This document shows positions 17,354 through 24,811 of a stretch of DNA of 64,000 bases, one piece after another. The position numbers were made by a program, and so were the translations under genes. The notes beneath the pieces are model-generated. The model saw only the letters and a list, made by a program, of their open reading frames with translations. It searched no databases and was not told the origin of the DNA. The DNA is from Longimycelium tulufanense (GTDB lineage: Bacteria; Actinomycetota; Actinomycetes; Mycobacteriales; Pseudonocardiaceae): positions 146,745 to 210,744 of the forward strand of contig NZ_BMMK01000001.1 in assembly GCF_014645795.1 (NCBI RefSeq), in the 5' to 3' direction. Numbering within the stretch: position 1 is the stretch's first letter; every line of letters starts with the position of its first letter.

Positions 17354-18316
17354 ATGATCCATGCCCGCGGACTGACCAAGCGGTTCAAGGTCAAGAAGGA
17401 GAGCGTCGAGGCCGTGCGCGGCATCGATCTCGATGTCGAGGCCGGTCAACTGGTCGCGTTCCTGGGCCCGAACGGCGCCGGGAAGTCCACCACCCTGCGC
17501 ATGCTGACCACCCTGTTACCCCCGACTTCGGGGACCGCGACCGTCGCGGGCCACGACGTCGTTACCGACCCCGCCGGAGTCCGCCGCCGGATCGGCTACG
17601 TGGGGCAGAACAACAGTGCCGGCGAGAACTTCCTCGTGCGGGACGAACTGGTGCACCAGGGCTGTAGCTACGGTCTGACCCGGTCCCAGGCGCGCCGGCG
17701 GGCCGATGAGGTGCTGGAGCTGTTGGACCTGCAGTTACTGGCGAAGCGCAAGCCGGGCACGCTCTCCGGTGGGCAGCGTCGGCGACTCGACATCGCGATG
17801 GGGCTCATCCATCTGCCCCCGCTGTTGTTCCTGGACGAGCCGTCGACCGGACTCGACCCGCAGAACCGCGCCAACATCTGGGAACACGTTCTGCGGCTCC
17901 GCGAGGAGTACGGAACAACGCTGTTCCTCACCACCCACTACCTGGAAGAGGCCGACAGCATGGCCGAGCGAGTGGTGATCATCGATCACGGAGAGATCAT
18001 CGCGGACGGGACCGCGGAACAGCTCAAGAGCGAGCTGGCGGGCGATCACCTCGCCGTCACCACGCACGACGAGGCGGGCACGAGAAAGGCAGCCGAGATC
18101 GCCGCCCGGATCGCGGAGCAGGGCGAGGTCACCGTCGACGGGACGGTGGTCCGGCTGCGGGTCGCCCGGGCCAACGCGGCCCTGCCGGCGTACCTGCGGT
18201 CCGTGGAGGAATCCGGGGTGAAGGTCGCCACCGCCGAGGCCACCCGGCCGACGCTGGACGACGTCTTCCTGGCCCTGACCGGCCGGAGCCTTCGGGAGAG
18301 CGAGGAGACCGCATGA
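17354..18316 (+). CDS. DrrA-like ABC exporter ATP-binding protein
   Basis: Cytoplasmic ATPase of an ABC-2 (DrrA/daunorubicin resistance) exporter, 320 aa. Walker A GPNGAGKST, signature LSGGQRRR, Walker B LLFLDEPSTGLDP, switch His in TTHYLEEAD, plus the C-terminal extension ending in DDVFLALTG typical of DrrA proteins. ATG 17354 is chosen because AAGGAGGG precedes it; a longer frame to 17309 has no site. Stop overlaps the permease start by 4 bp. It sits inside a catabolic gene group, which is unusual for an exporter. Substrate unknown. Confidence 0.92.
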   Translation: MIHARGLTKRFKVKKESVEAVRGIDLDVEAGQLVAFLGPNGAGKSTTLRMLTTLLPPTSGTATVAGHDVVTDPAGVRRRIGYVGQNNSAGENFLVRDELVHQGCSYGLTRSQARRRADEVLELLDLQLLAKRKPGTLSGGQRRRLDIAMGLIHLPPLLFLDEPSTGLDPQNRANIWEHVLRLREEYGTTLFLTTHYLEEADSMAERVVIIDHGEIIADGTAEQLKSELAGDHLAVTTHDEAGTRKAAEIAARIAEQGEVTVDGTVVRLRVARANAALPAYLRSVEESGVKVATAEATRPTLDDVFLALTGRSLRESEETA

Positions 18317-19122
18317 CCGCCGAGGCAGTACGGCAGCACCGGATCGGAAGCGAGGGGCGCGGCATTGGCATGAAGTTCCTGAGTGACATCAGCAATGTCT
18401 TCGTTCGCGAGATGACCCCCGTGCTGCGCGAGCCGCTGGGGCTCGTCTTCTCCATGGTGCAGCCCCTGCTGTTCCTGTTCCTGTTCGGTCCGCTGCTCGG
18501 TGGCGCGGGGGAGTTCGGCGGTACCTCGGCGTGGCAGTGGTTCGTGCCCGGCGTGCTGATCCTGATGTGCTTGTTCGGCCCGATGATGGCCGGCTACAAC
18601 CTGCTGGTCGAGCTGATGGGCGGGTCAATGGAGCGGATGCTGGTCACCCCGGTCAACCGTACGGCGATGTTGATTGGTCGCACCCTGAAGGAGTCGCTGG
18701 TCCTGCTCGTCCAGGCGGTGCTGATCATCGCCCTGGCGTTGCCGCTCGGCTTCCAGTTCTACCCGCTCGGGGTGCTCGTCGGGCTGGCGTTGCTGGTCGT
18801 TCTGGGCGTCGGGCTCGGAGGACTGTCGTTCGCCCTGGCCATCCTCGCCCACCCGAGTGGGCAGCTCTTCTACATCGTGACCCAGGTCGGATTGTTCCCG
18901 CTGATGCTGCTGTCGGGAGTGCTGCTCCCGATCGACTTCGGCCCGACCTGGCTCCAGGTGGCCGCGAAGATCAACCCGATCATGCACGTCGCGGACGCGG
19001 TGCGGGCACTGTTCGCCGGTACCTTCGCGGACATCTCGATCGTGTACGGGACCCTCGCGGCGTTCCTCGTGGCGCTGTTGGGGCTCGTTGTGGGGACGCG
19101 CACAATGCGGCGAGGCATCTGA
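18313..19122 (+). CDS. DrrB-like ABC-2 exporter permease
   Basis: Membrane subunit of the ABC exporter, 269 aa, with about six hydrophobic segments (for example MVQPLLFLFLFGPLLG, WFVPGVLILMCLFGPMMAG, the LPLGFQFYPLGVLVGLALLV region) and the ABC-2 motif GLFPLMLLSGVLLPIDFGP. The start overlaps the ATPase stop (ATGA); MKFLSDISNVF at 18370 is an alternative internal start. It forms one transporter with the ATPase upstream. Export of a drug-like or lipid compound is the family's usual role. Confidence 0.9.
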   Translation: MTAEAVRQHRIGSEGRGIGMKFLSDISNVFVREMTPVLREPLGLVFSMVQPLLFLFLFGPLLGGAGEFGGTSAWQWFVPGVLILMCLFGPMMAGYNLLVELMGGSMERMLVTPVNRTAMLIGRTLKESLVLLVQAVLIIALALPLGFQFYPLGVLVGLALLVVLGVGLGGLSFALAILAHPSGQLFYIVTQVGLFPLMLLSGVLLPIDFGPTWLQVAAKINPIMHVADAVRALFAGTFADISIVYGTLAAFLVALLGLVVGTRTMRRGI

Positions 19123-19237
19123 AGTTCTTCATCCGGGCGTAACACGGAAGAATGAATCGGGTGGGGTGGTTTTCCCCCTTGGTAAGGCCGCCCCACCTGC
19201 ACGCCCCCGCCTGGTGCCCTGATCGAGGGACGGGATG

Positions 19238-19279
19238 GGCAGGTTGTCCAGTTCGGAGGGGAAGCGTGGACAACCTGCC
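19238..19279 (+). promoter_or_regulatory. 13-bp inverted repeat before beta-ureidopropionase gene
   Basis: Perfect arms GGCAGGTTGTCCA (19238-19250) and TGGACAACCTGCC (19267-19279) with a 16-base spacer, ending 38 bp before the ATG. It could be an operator, since a closely similar half-site lies in the pucR/aminotransferase promoter. It could instead be a terminator for the exporter operon; no T-run follows. Confidence 0.55.
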
Positions 19280-19317
19280 ACTGCCTCGGGTGATGCACGA
19301 CGCACAAGGATGCCGGA

Positions 19318-20166
19318 ATGACGGGCGATGAGATCATCCGTGCCGGCCTCGTCCAGCAGCGGTGGACCGGTGACAAGGAGTCGATGGTCCGCAACGCGGT
19401 CGACGCCGTCGCGCGGGCCGCGTCCCAGGGCGCGGAGGTGGTGTGTCTCCAGGAGCTCTTCTACGGGCCGTATTTCTGCCAGGTGCAGGATGCCGACTAC
19501 TACTCCTACACCGAACGTATCCCGGACGGCCCCACCACCGAGCTGATGCGGGAGGTCGCGGCGCAGCACGGGGTCGTACTGATCGCTCCGATGTACGAGG
19601 AGGAGCAGCCAGGCGTCTACTACAACACCGCGGCCGTGATCGATGCCGACGGCAGCTACCTCGGCAAGTACCGCAAGAACCACATCCCCCAGGTGAAGGG
19701 GTTCTGGGAGAAGTTCTACTTCCGGCCCGGAAACCTGGGTTACCCGGTGTTCGACACCGCGGTCGGCCGTATCGGCGTGTACATCTGCTACGAGCGGCAC
19801 TTCCCGGAGGGCTGGCGGGCACTGGGCCTGGCCGGGGCACGGATCGTCTTCAACCCGTCGGCGACGAGCCGCAGCCTGTCGGAGTACCTGTGGCGGCTGG
19901 AGCAGCCAGCCGCGGCCGTCGCCAACGAGTACTTCGTCGGCGCCATCAACCGGGTGGGCGTGGAACCGTTGGGCGACAACGAGTTCTACGGGCAGACGTA
20001 CTTCGTCGACCCGCGTGGCCAGCTGGTCGGCGACGCCGCCTCGGACACCGAGGAGGAGGTCGTGGTCCGCGACCTCGACATGGGCCTCCTCGGCGAGGTG
20101 CGCGACCTGTGGGCGTTCTACCGCGACCGCCGCCCGGACAGCTACGAGCCGCTCACCCGGCCCTGA
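19318..20166 (+). CDS. Beta-ureidopropionase / N-carbamoyl amino acid hydrolase (nitrilase superfamily)
   Basis: Carbon-nitrogen hydrolase, 282 aa, with the Glu-Lys-Cys triad: Glu in VCLQELFYGPYF, Lys in KYRKNHIPQ, Cys in GVYICYERHFPEGWR. ICYERHFPE is characteristic of N-carbamoyl-beta-alanine amidohydrolases. It releases beta-alanine, CO2 and ammonia from ureidopropionate, the third step of reductive uracil degradation. It lies 17 bp upstream of dihydropyrimidinase, which makes the product of the second step. A D-carbamoylase role with a hydantoinase is the main alternative. Confidence 0.9.
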   Translation: MTGDEIIRAGLVQQRWTGDKESMVRNAVDAVARAASQGAEVVCLQELFYGPYFCQVQDADYYSYTERIPDGPTTELMREVAAQHGVVLIAPMYEEEQPGVYYNTAAVIDADGSYLGKYRKNHIPQVKGFWEKFYFRPGNLGYPVFDTAVGRIGVYICYERHFPEGWRALGLAGARIVFNPSATSRSLSEYLWRLEQPAAAVANEYFVGAINRVGVEPLGDNEFYGQTYFVDPRGQLVGDAASDTEEEVVVRDLDMGLLGEVRDLWAFYRDRRPDSYEPLTRP

Positions 20167-20183
20167 CCAACGAGGAGGACAGG

Positions 20184-21587
20184 ATGCGTCTGGTCATCCG
20201 CAACGGCACGGTCCTCACCTCGACGGGCGCTCTCAGCGCTGATGTGGTGGTGGAGGGCGAACAGGTCACCGCGCTCGCCGCTCGGGACTCCGGGCTCACC
20301 GACGCCTGGCAGCAGAACGCCGACCGTGTCCTCGACGCCACCGGCAAGTACGTACTGCCCGGCGGCATCGACGTGCACACGCACATGGAGATGCCCTTCG
20401 GCGGAACGGAGTCGCACGATACCTTCGAGACCGGTACCCGGGCAGCCGCCTGGGGCGGCACGACGACGATCATCGACTTCGCCGTCCAGACCAAGGGGAC
20501 GTCGCTGTTGTCCACGTTGGACAAGTGGCACGCGAAGGCGGACGGGAACTGCGCGATCGACTACGGCTTCCACATGATCGTGTCGGACGTCAACGACACG
20601 ACGCTCAAGGAGATGGACGCCTGCGTCGAGGCCGGCGTGAACAGCTTCAAGATGTTCATGGCCTACCCCGGGGTGCTGTACTCGACAGATGGGGAGATCG
20701 TCCAGGCGATGTACCGCGCCGCCGGCAACGGCGCGATGATCATGATGCACGCGGAGAACGGCATCGCGATCGACCAGCTCGTCGCCCAGGCACTGGCGAA
20801 TGGACGTACCGAGCCGCTGCAGCACGGGATCACCCGGCCGCCCGAGCTGGAGGGGGAGGCGACCCACCGGGCCATTCGGCTCGCCGGGGTGACCGGGGCG
20901 CCACTGTACATCGTGCACCTGTCCGCTTCTCAGGCCCTGGATGCGGTGACGGCGGCCCGGGACGAGGGACGGAACGTCTTCGCCGAGACCTGCCCGCAGT
21001 ACCTGTACCTGTCCCTGGAGGACCTGGGGCGGCCAGGCTTCGAAGGCGCCAAGTACGTGTGCTCGCCACCGCTCCGACCTGCGGAACATCAGCGGGACCT
21101 GTGGCGCGGGCTGCGCACGAACGATCTGTCGATCGTCGCGACGGACCACTGCCCGTTCTGCTTCAAGGACCAGAAGGAGCTGGGCCGGGACGACTTCTCG
21201 AAGATCCCGAACGGCCTTCCCGGCGTGGAACACCGGATGGACCTGATCCATCAGGGCGTGGTGGCCGGGGAGCTGTCACTGGCTCGTTGGGTCGAGGTCA
21301 CCTCGACGACACCGGCACGCATGTTCGGGCTCTACCCTCGGAAAGGGACGATCGCCCCGGGCTCGGATGCGGACATCGTGGTCTACGACCCCCAGGCCCG
21401 GCAGACGCTGTCCGCGGCGACCCACCATATGAATGTCGACTACTCGGTGTACGAGGGCATGGAGATCACCGGGCGGGTCGAGACGGTGCTGTCGCGCGGG
21501 CGGGTCGTGCTCGAAGGCGGGGAGTTCCACGGCAGCAGGGGGCATGGCCGGTTCCTCGAACGCGAGCTGTGCCAGTACCTGAGCTGA
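20184..21587 (+). CDS. Dihydropyrimidinase (D-hydantoinase family)
   Basis: Zinc amidohydrolase, 467 aa, that opens dihydrouracil or hydantoin rings. Metal ligands in GGIDVHTHMEMPFGG, the carboxylated Lys in NSFKMFMAYPGVL, His in MMHAENG and YIVHLSAS, Asp in VATDHCPF. ATG 20184 has GAGGAGGAC upstream. It is cotranscribed with beta-ureidopropionase (17 bp before) and the LLM oxidoreductase (30 bp after). Family and context both point to pyrimidine catabolism. A palindrome, TTGTCCA-CGT-TGGACAA, lies within the gene near 20507-20523; it resembles the upstream inverted repeat but may be a coding coincidence. Confidence 0.93.
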   Translation: MRLVIRNGTVLTSTGALSADVVVEGEQVTALAARDSGLTDAWQQNADRVLDATGKYVLPGGIDVHTHMEMPFGGTESHDTFETGTRAAAWGGTTTIIDFAVQTKGTSLLSTLDKWHAKADGNCAIDYGFHMIVSDVNDTTLKEMDACVEAGVNSFKMFMAYPGVLYSTDGEIVQAMYRAAGNGAMIMMHAENGIAIDQLVAQALANGRTEPLQHGITRPPELEGEATHRAIRLAGVTGAPLYIVHLSASQALDAVTAARDEGRNVFAETCPQYLYLSLEDLGRPGFEGAKYVCSPPLRPAEHQRDLWRGLRTNDLSIVATDHCPFCFKDQKELGRDDFSKIPNGLPGVEHRMDLIHQGVVAGELSLARWVEVTSTTPARMFGLYPRKGTIAPGSDADIVVYDPQARQTLSAATHHMNVDYSVYEGMEITGRVETVLSRGRVVLEGGEFHGSRGHGRFLERELCQYLS

Positions 21588-21617
21588 CCGCGCCAGTACC
21601 AGAATGGAGAGGGGCGT

Positions 21618-22613
21618 ATGGACTTCGGAGTTGTCCTGCAGACCGACCCGCCGGCGCGCGCGGTGATCGAGACGATGCGTGCCGCGGAGGACGGCGGGTT
21701 CCGCTACGGCTGGACGTTCGACTCGGTGGTGCTGTGGCAGGAGCCGTTCGTCATCTATTCGCAGATCCTGGAACACACGAAGTCGATGACGGTGGGGCCG
21801 ATGGTGACCAACCCGAGCACTCGGGACTGGTCGGTCACGGCGTCGTTGTTCGCGACCCTCAACGACATGTTCGGCAACCGGACGGTGTGTGGGATTGGTC
21901 GAGGTGATTCGGCCCGCCGGGTGATCGGACGGAAGCCGGCGGGCCTTTCGACGCTCGCGGACGCCATGCGGGTCATCAAGGGGCTGGCGGAAGGGCGGGA
22001 GGTCGAGCATCACGGTGTTCCGGTGCGTATTCCCTGGGTGCGTGACGGGAAGCTGGAGATGTGGATGGCGGCCTACGGGCCGAAGGCACTGAAGCTGGTG
22101 GGGGAGCAGGCGGACGGGTTCATCCTGCAGACGGCGGACCCGGCGATCGCGCGGTGGACGATCGGATCGGTGCGCGAGGCCGCCCGGACCGTGGGGCGTG
22201 ATCCGGAAGAGATCACGATGTGCGTCGCGGCGCCGGCCTATGTGGGGGATGACGTGGCGCACCAGCGGGAGCAGCTGCGGTGGTTCGGCGGGATGGTCGG
22301 GAACCACGTGGCGGACCTGGTGGCGCGGTACGGGGACTCGGGGCCGGTGCCGAAGGCGCTGACGGAGTACGTGAAGGGCCGGGAGGATTACGACTACTCG
22401 CATCACGGGCGAGCGGGAAACCCGTCGGCGGACTACGTGCCGGACGCGATCGTGGACAGGTTCTGCCTGATGGGGCCGGCGAGCGCGCACGTGGAGCGGC
22501 TGGAGGAGTTGCGGGAGATCGGAGTCGACCACTTCGCGGTGTACCTGATGCACGACGAGAAGGAGAAGACTCTCCAGAAGTACGGAGAGGTGATCAGGAA
22601 GCTGGGCGGCTGA
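21618..22613 (+). CDS. LLM class F420/flavin-dependent oxidoreductase (TIGR03842-like)
   Basis: Luciferase-like monooxygenase superfamily protein, 331 aa, soluble TIM-barrel. N-terminus MDFGVVLQTDPPA; the central VGPMVTNPSTRDWSVTASLF and CGIGRGDSARRVIGRKPAG blocks fit the G6PDH/Mer-like F420 branch. As I recall, members of TIGR03842 are often encoded beside dihydropyrimidinases, as here. Actinobacterial members are predicted to use F420; FMN is possible. It is the last gene of the operon, with GGAGAGGGG before the ATG and a terminator after it. No dihydropyrimidine dehydrogenase is present in the window, so it may perform ring reduction; that is inference. Confidence 0.85.
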   Translation: MDFGVVLQTDPPARAVIETMRAAEDGGFRYGWTFDSVVLWQEPFVIYSQILEHTKSMTVGPMVTNPSTRDWSVTASLFATLNDMFGNRTVCGIGRGDSARRVIGRKPAGLSTLADAMRVIKGLAEGREVEHHGVPVRIPWVRDGKLEMWMAAYGPKALKLVGEQADGFILQTADPAIARWTIGSVREAARTVGRDPEEITMCVAAPAYVGDDVAHQREQLRWFGGMVGNHVADLVARYGDSGPVPKALTEYVKGREDYDYSHHGRAGNPSADYVPDAIVDRFCLMGPASAHVERLEELREIGVDHFAVYLMHDEKEKTLQKYGEVIRKLGG

Positions 22614-22647
22614 GCCCGGAGGGGAGGAGAGTGGGTCCCCTCCCTCG

Positions 22648-22686
22648 GGCGGGGCCGGCGAGCTGGTGGTGACGGCCGGCCCCGCC
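22648..22686. terminator. Bidirectional terminator between LLM and DUF397 genes
   Basis: Perfect 12-bp stem GGCGGGGCCGGC / GCCGGCCCCGCC with a 15-base loop, lying between convergent genes: 35 bp after the LLM stop and 9 bp after the DUF397 stop. Confidence 0.75.
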
Positions 22687-22694
22687 ACCCGGGG

Positions 22695-22910
22695 TCAGCG
22701 GAGGTCGAGACGGTGGGATTTCGCGCCCCGGACGAAGGAGGACCAGGAGGAGGGGGAGAAGGAGAGGGCGGGGCCGGAAGGGTTCTTGGAGTCCCGAACC
22801 GCGACGAAGGGTTGGCAGGAAGCCACCTCAACGCAGTTGGAGACGGGCTGGCTGCGGCTACTCTTCCGCCAGACTAAGCCGGATGCGGTTGTCGTTGGCT
22901 TTGTCATCAC
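22695..22910 (-). CDS. DUF397 domain protein
   Basis: Small protein, 71 aa, with the DUF397 core: VWRKSSRSQPVSNCVEVA, VAVRDSKNPSGPALSF and the terminal W-x-SFV segment. DUF397 proteins are partners of Scr1/WhiJ-like regulators in streptomycetes and relatives, where they affect development and secondary metabolism. The start (tandem ATG) overlaps the 3' end of the XRE gene by 53 bp, which indicates translational coupling. Confidence 0.88.
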   Translation of the reverse strand: MMTKPTTTASGLVWRKSSRSQPVSNCVEVASCQPFVAVRDSKNPSGPALSFSPSSWSSFVRGAKSHRLDLR

Positions 22911-23763
22911 TCATCCTCTCGTGCTCGCGAGCGATCGACGAGACCATCTTCGCCGACTCCCGGACACCGAGCGCAAGTGCCCGTAGATCATCGAACACAG
23001 CGGACATGGTCAGCACGTCCCGGGGCTCATCGATGAGGCTGCCACCGACCGGGTACTCAACCCAGCCGACATCCGGGTAGCTCTCGTCTGCGAACGACAA
23101 CAAGTAGATCCCGCCCGACATGGCTGGAAACGCGCCAACCTGGGTCGGCAAGACCTGAATCTTGATGTTTCGCTGTCGACCAGCCGCTGCCAGATGTTGA
23201 AGCTGGCCGGCCATCACGGTGTACCCGCCAACCGGACGCCGGAGCGCTTCCTCTCCAATAATGGCCCAGAAGTGCAGGGGCGCATCGTCGGACAGCCTAC
23301 GCTGTCGCTCCAAGCGAACCGCTACCCGTCGATCCACGACCTCTGGCGATACAAGGTGGCCGGCAGCCTGGTGGAGCGCGAGCGCATACTCCTTCGTTTG
23401 GAGCATTCCAGGGATGAGCAGGGGCTCGAAGTTGCGGGCGGAGACCGCGTCGTTCTCGAAGCCAATGAAGGGCCTCGCCCACTCGGGGATACCGTAAGTT
23501 GACCACCAGCCGCGTTTGGTGCCGTCTTTGCGAAGCACCTCGAGGAAGTCTCGTAGCTCACTGTCATAGGCACCGTAGAAGTCGAGGAGCATCACGAGCT
23601 CGGCCTTCTTGACGCCCGAGCGACCCTTCTCGATGTTCACGATCTTCCCGACCGAGCATCCGAGCAGGTCAGCGGCCTCTTTCTGGTACTTTCCGGCTCG
23701 CTCACGCAGCTCGACCAACATCGCCCCGAGCCTGCGCCGCCGTGCAGTGGGACCAGTGCCCAT
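22858..23763 (-). CDS. Scr1/WhiJ-like XRE regulator (DUF5753)
   Basis: DNA-binding regulator, 301 aa. N-terminal helix-turn-helix (about residues 10-65, LRERAGKYQKEAADLLGCSV and KIVNIEKGRSGVKK) and a C-terminal DUF5753 domain (ENDAVSARNFEPLLIPGMLQ, IGEEALRRPVGG, QIQVLPTQVGAFPAMSG-like). ATG start with AAGGAGGAGG upstream. It is followed by its DUF397 partner and is divergent from two small genes, the usual arrangement for this regulator family. A 14-bp palindrome in the divergent promoter is a likely operator. Confidence 0.9.
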   Translation of the reverse strand: MGTGPTARRRRLGAMLVELRERAGKYQKEAADLLGCSVGKIVNIEKGRSGVKKAELVMLLDFYGAYDSELRDFLEVLRKDGTKRGWWSTYGIPEWARPFIGFENDAVSARNFEPLLIPGMLQTKEYALALHQAAGHLVSPEVVDRRVAVRLERQRRLSDDAPLHFWAIIGEEALRRPVGGYTVMAGQLQHLAAAGRQRNIKIQVLPTQVGAFPAMSGGIYLLSFADESYPDVGWVEYPVGGSLIDEPRDVLTMSAVFDDLRALALGVRESAKMVSSIAREHERMSDDKANDNRIRLSLAEE

Positions 23764-23843
23764 GCCTCCTCCTTGGTTGCGGTGCGTAGCACCGTACTCA
23801 CGCTCGGCTATGTCCGAATATCACCTGATCGATTAATTTCGGA

Positions 23844-23857
23844 AGTTGAGCTCAACT
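23844..23857. promoter_or_regulatory. Palindromic operator candidate
   Basis: The 14-bp perfect palindrome AGTTGAGCTCAACT lies in the 133-bp divergent region between the Scr1-like regulator and the small gene at 23897. Its position suggests autoregulation by the XRE protein; this is inferred. Confidence 0.45.
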
Positions 23858-23896
23858 CGTAGGTTCGGTGCAGCCGATCAAGGAGGCGTTAGACGC

Positions 23897-24256
23897 ATGA
23901 TTGCTCGGACCCTGCACGGAGCCTGTCAAGACGGCCTCGTCGCCCTCGTGTTCACCGCGCTCGACCGGCTTCGCGACTCGCCCGCCGACTCCCTCCGCCG
24001 GTCGCGGGAGCTGTCCGCCTCGATCCACGCCTGGCGGGGGATCCTGCGGGCGCACACTCCACCACCCTCCGCCCGGCACTGCCCGAAATGCCGTAATTGG
24101 CTCCTTCGCCCGCGCCGCTGGCCCTGTCGCATCTGGCGGGAGGCGATCACCAGCCTCGGCGCGCTCAACTCCATCTACGCCTTCAGTCCGCCCGCCCCGA
24201 TGCCGTCACCAACAACATGCCCCTCCACCCCGGCCGCCGACACCGGCATCCGTTAG
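23897..24256 (+). CDS. Small hypothetical protein with Cys pair
   Basis: Frame of 119 aa from ATG 23897 with AGGAGG 10 bases upstream. I do not recognise a named family. The N-terminal half is helical (DGLVALVFTALDRLRDSPAD); a central HCPKCRNWLLRPRRWPC segment has three Cys that could bind metal; the tail is Pro/Thr-rich and disordered. Divergent from the Scr1-like regulator and followed by another small gene, a context common for WhiJ-type loci. Confidence 0.6.
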   Translation: MIARTLHGACQDGLVALVFTALDRLRDSPADSLRRSRELSASIHAWRGILRAHTPPPSARHCPKCRNWLLRPRRWPCRIWREAITSLGALNSIYAFSPPAPMPSPTTCPSTPAADTGIR

Positions 24257-24275
24257 ACACCCGTCGGGAGCCCCT

Positions 24276-24644
24276 GTGTCCGACGCCATTCCGCACCTCA
24301 TCGAACACCTCGTCGAACTCCGCCGCCGCCAGTGGACCTTCGTCCGCACCGACCCTGGTGACCCCGATTCCCCGATCCTCGGCCGCTACCTCTGGCCACC
24401 CCGCCTCAACGCGGTCGACACCCTGACCCTCCTCAGCCACCGCGAGTGCGTCGCCATGCGGCTGCGCGTGAGCGACGCCACGGACATCAACCCGGCTGCC
24501 TCCCCTCCTCTCCTCTGGGGCCGCGCCGGAACCCCCGCCGACGTCCTCGCCGCCCTCCTCGACCTCCCCGCACCGGACGCCCCCACCGCCCCTCGGCTCA
24601 CCCTTCCACGTCCCGAGCTGTGGACGCCGTCCTCCGCCAGCTGA
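24276..24644 (+). CDS. Small hypothetical protein
   Basis: Frame of 122 aa from GTG 24276, 19 bp after the previous stop, probably cotranscribed. Soluble, mixed alpha/beta (HLIEHLVELRRRQWTFVRT; then YLWPPRLNAVDTLTLLSHRE), with a Pro-rich C-terminal third. No recognised domain. Codon usage is typical for the window. Confidence 0.55.
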   Translation: MSDAIPHLIEHLVELRRRQWTFVRTDPGDPDSPILGRYLWPPRLNAVDTLTLLSHRECVAMRLRVSDATDINPAASPPLLWGRAGTPADVLAALLDLPAPDAPTAPRLTLPRPELWTPSSAS

Positions 24645-24811
24645 TCGCCCTTTCCGCCCCGCGGTCCACTTTCGACTACAATCTTTTCCGCCCGTGCTGG
24701 GAGGCCCGAACCGCCTCATGCCGTCCGACTTCTTCGTTGCTGATTTCGGTTCTGGCGACAAGCACGTACTGTCAACCCTTCCACCGGGAAGACGCTGCGG
24801 GGGAGTGCTGC

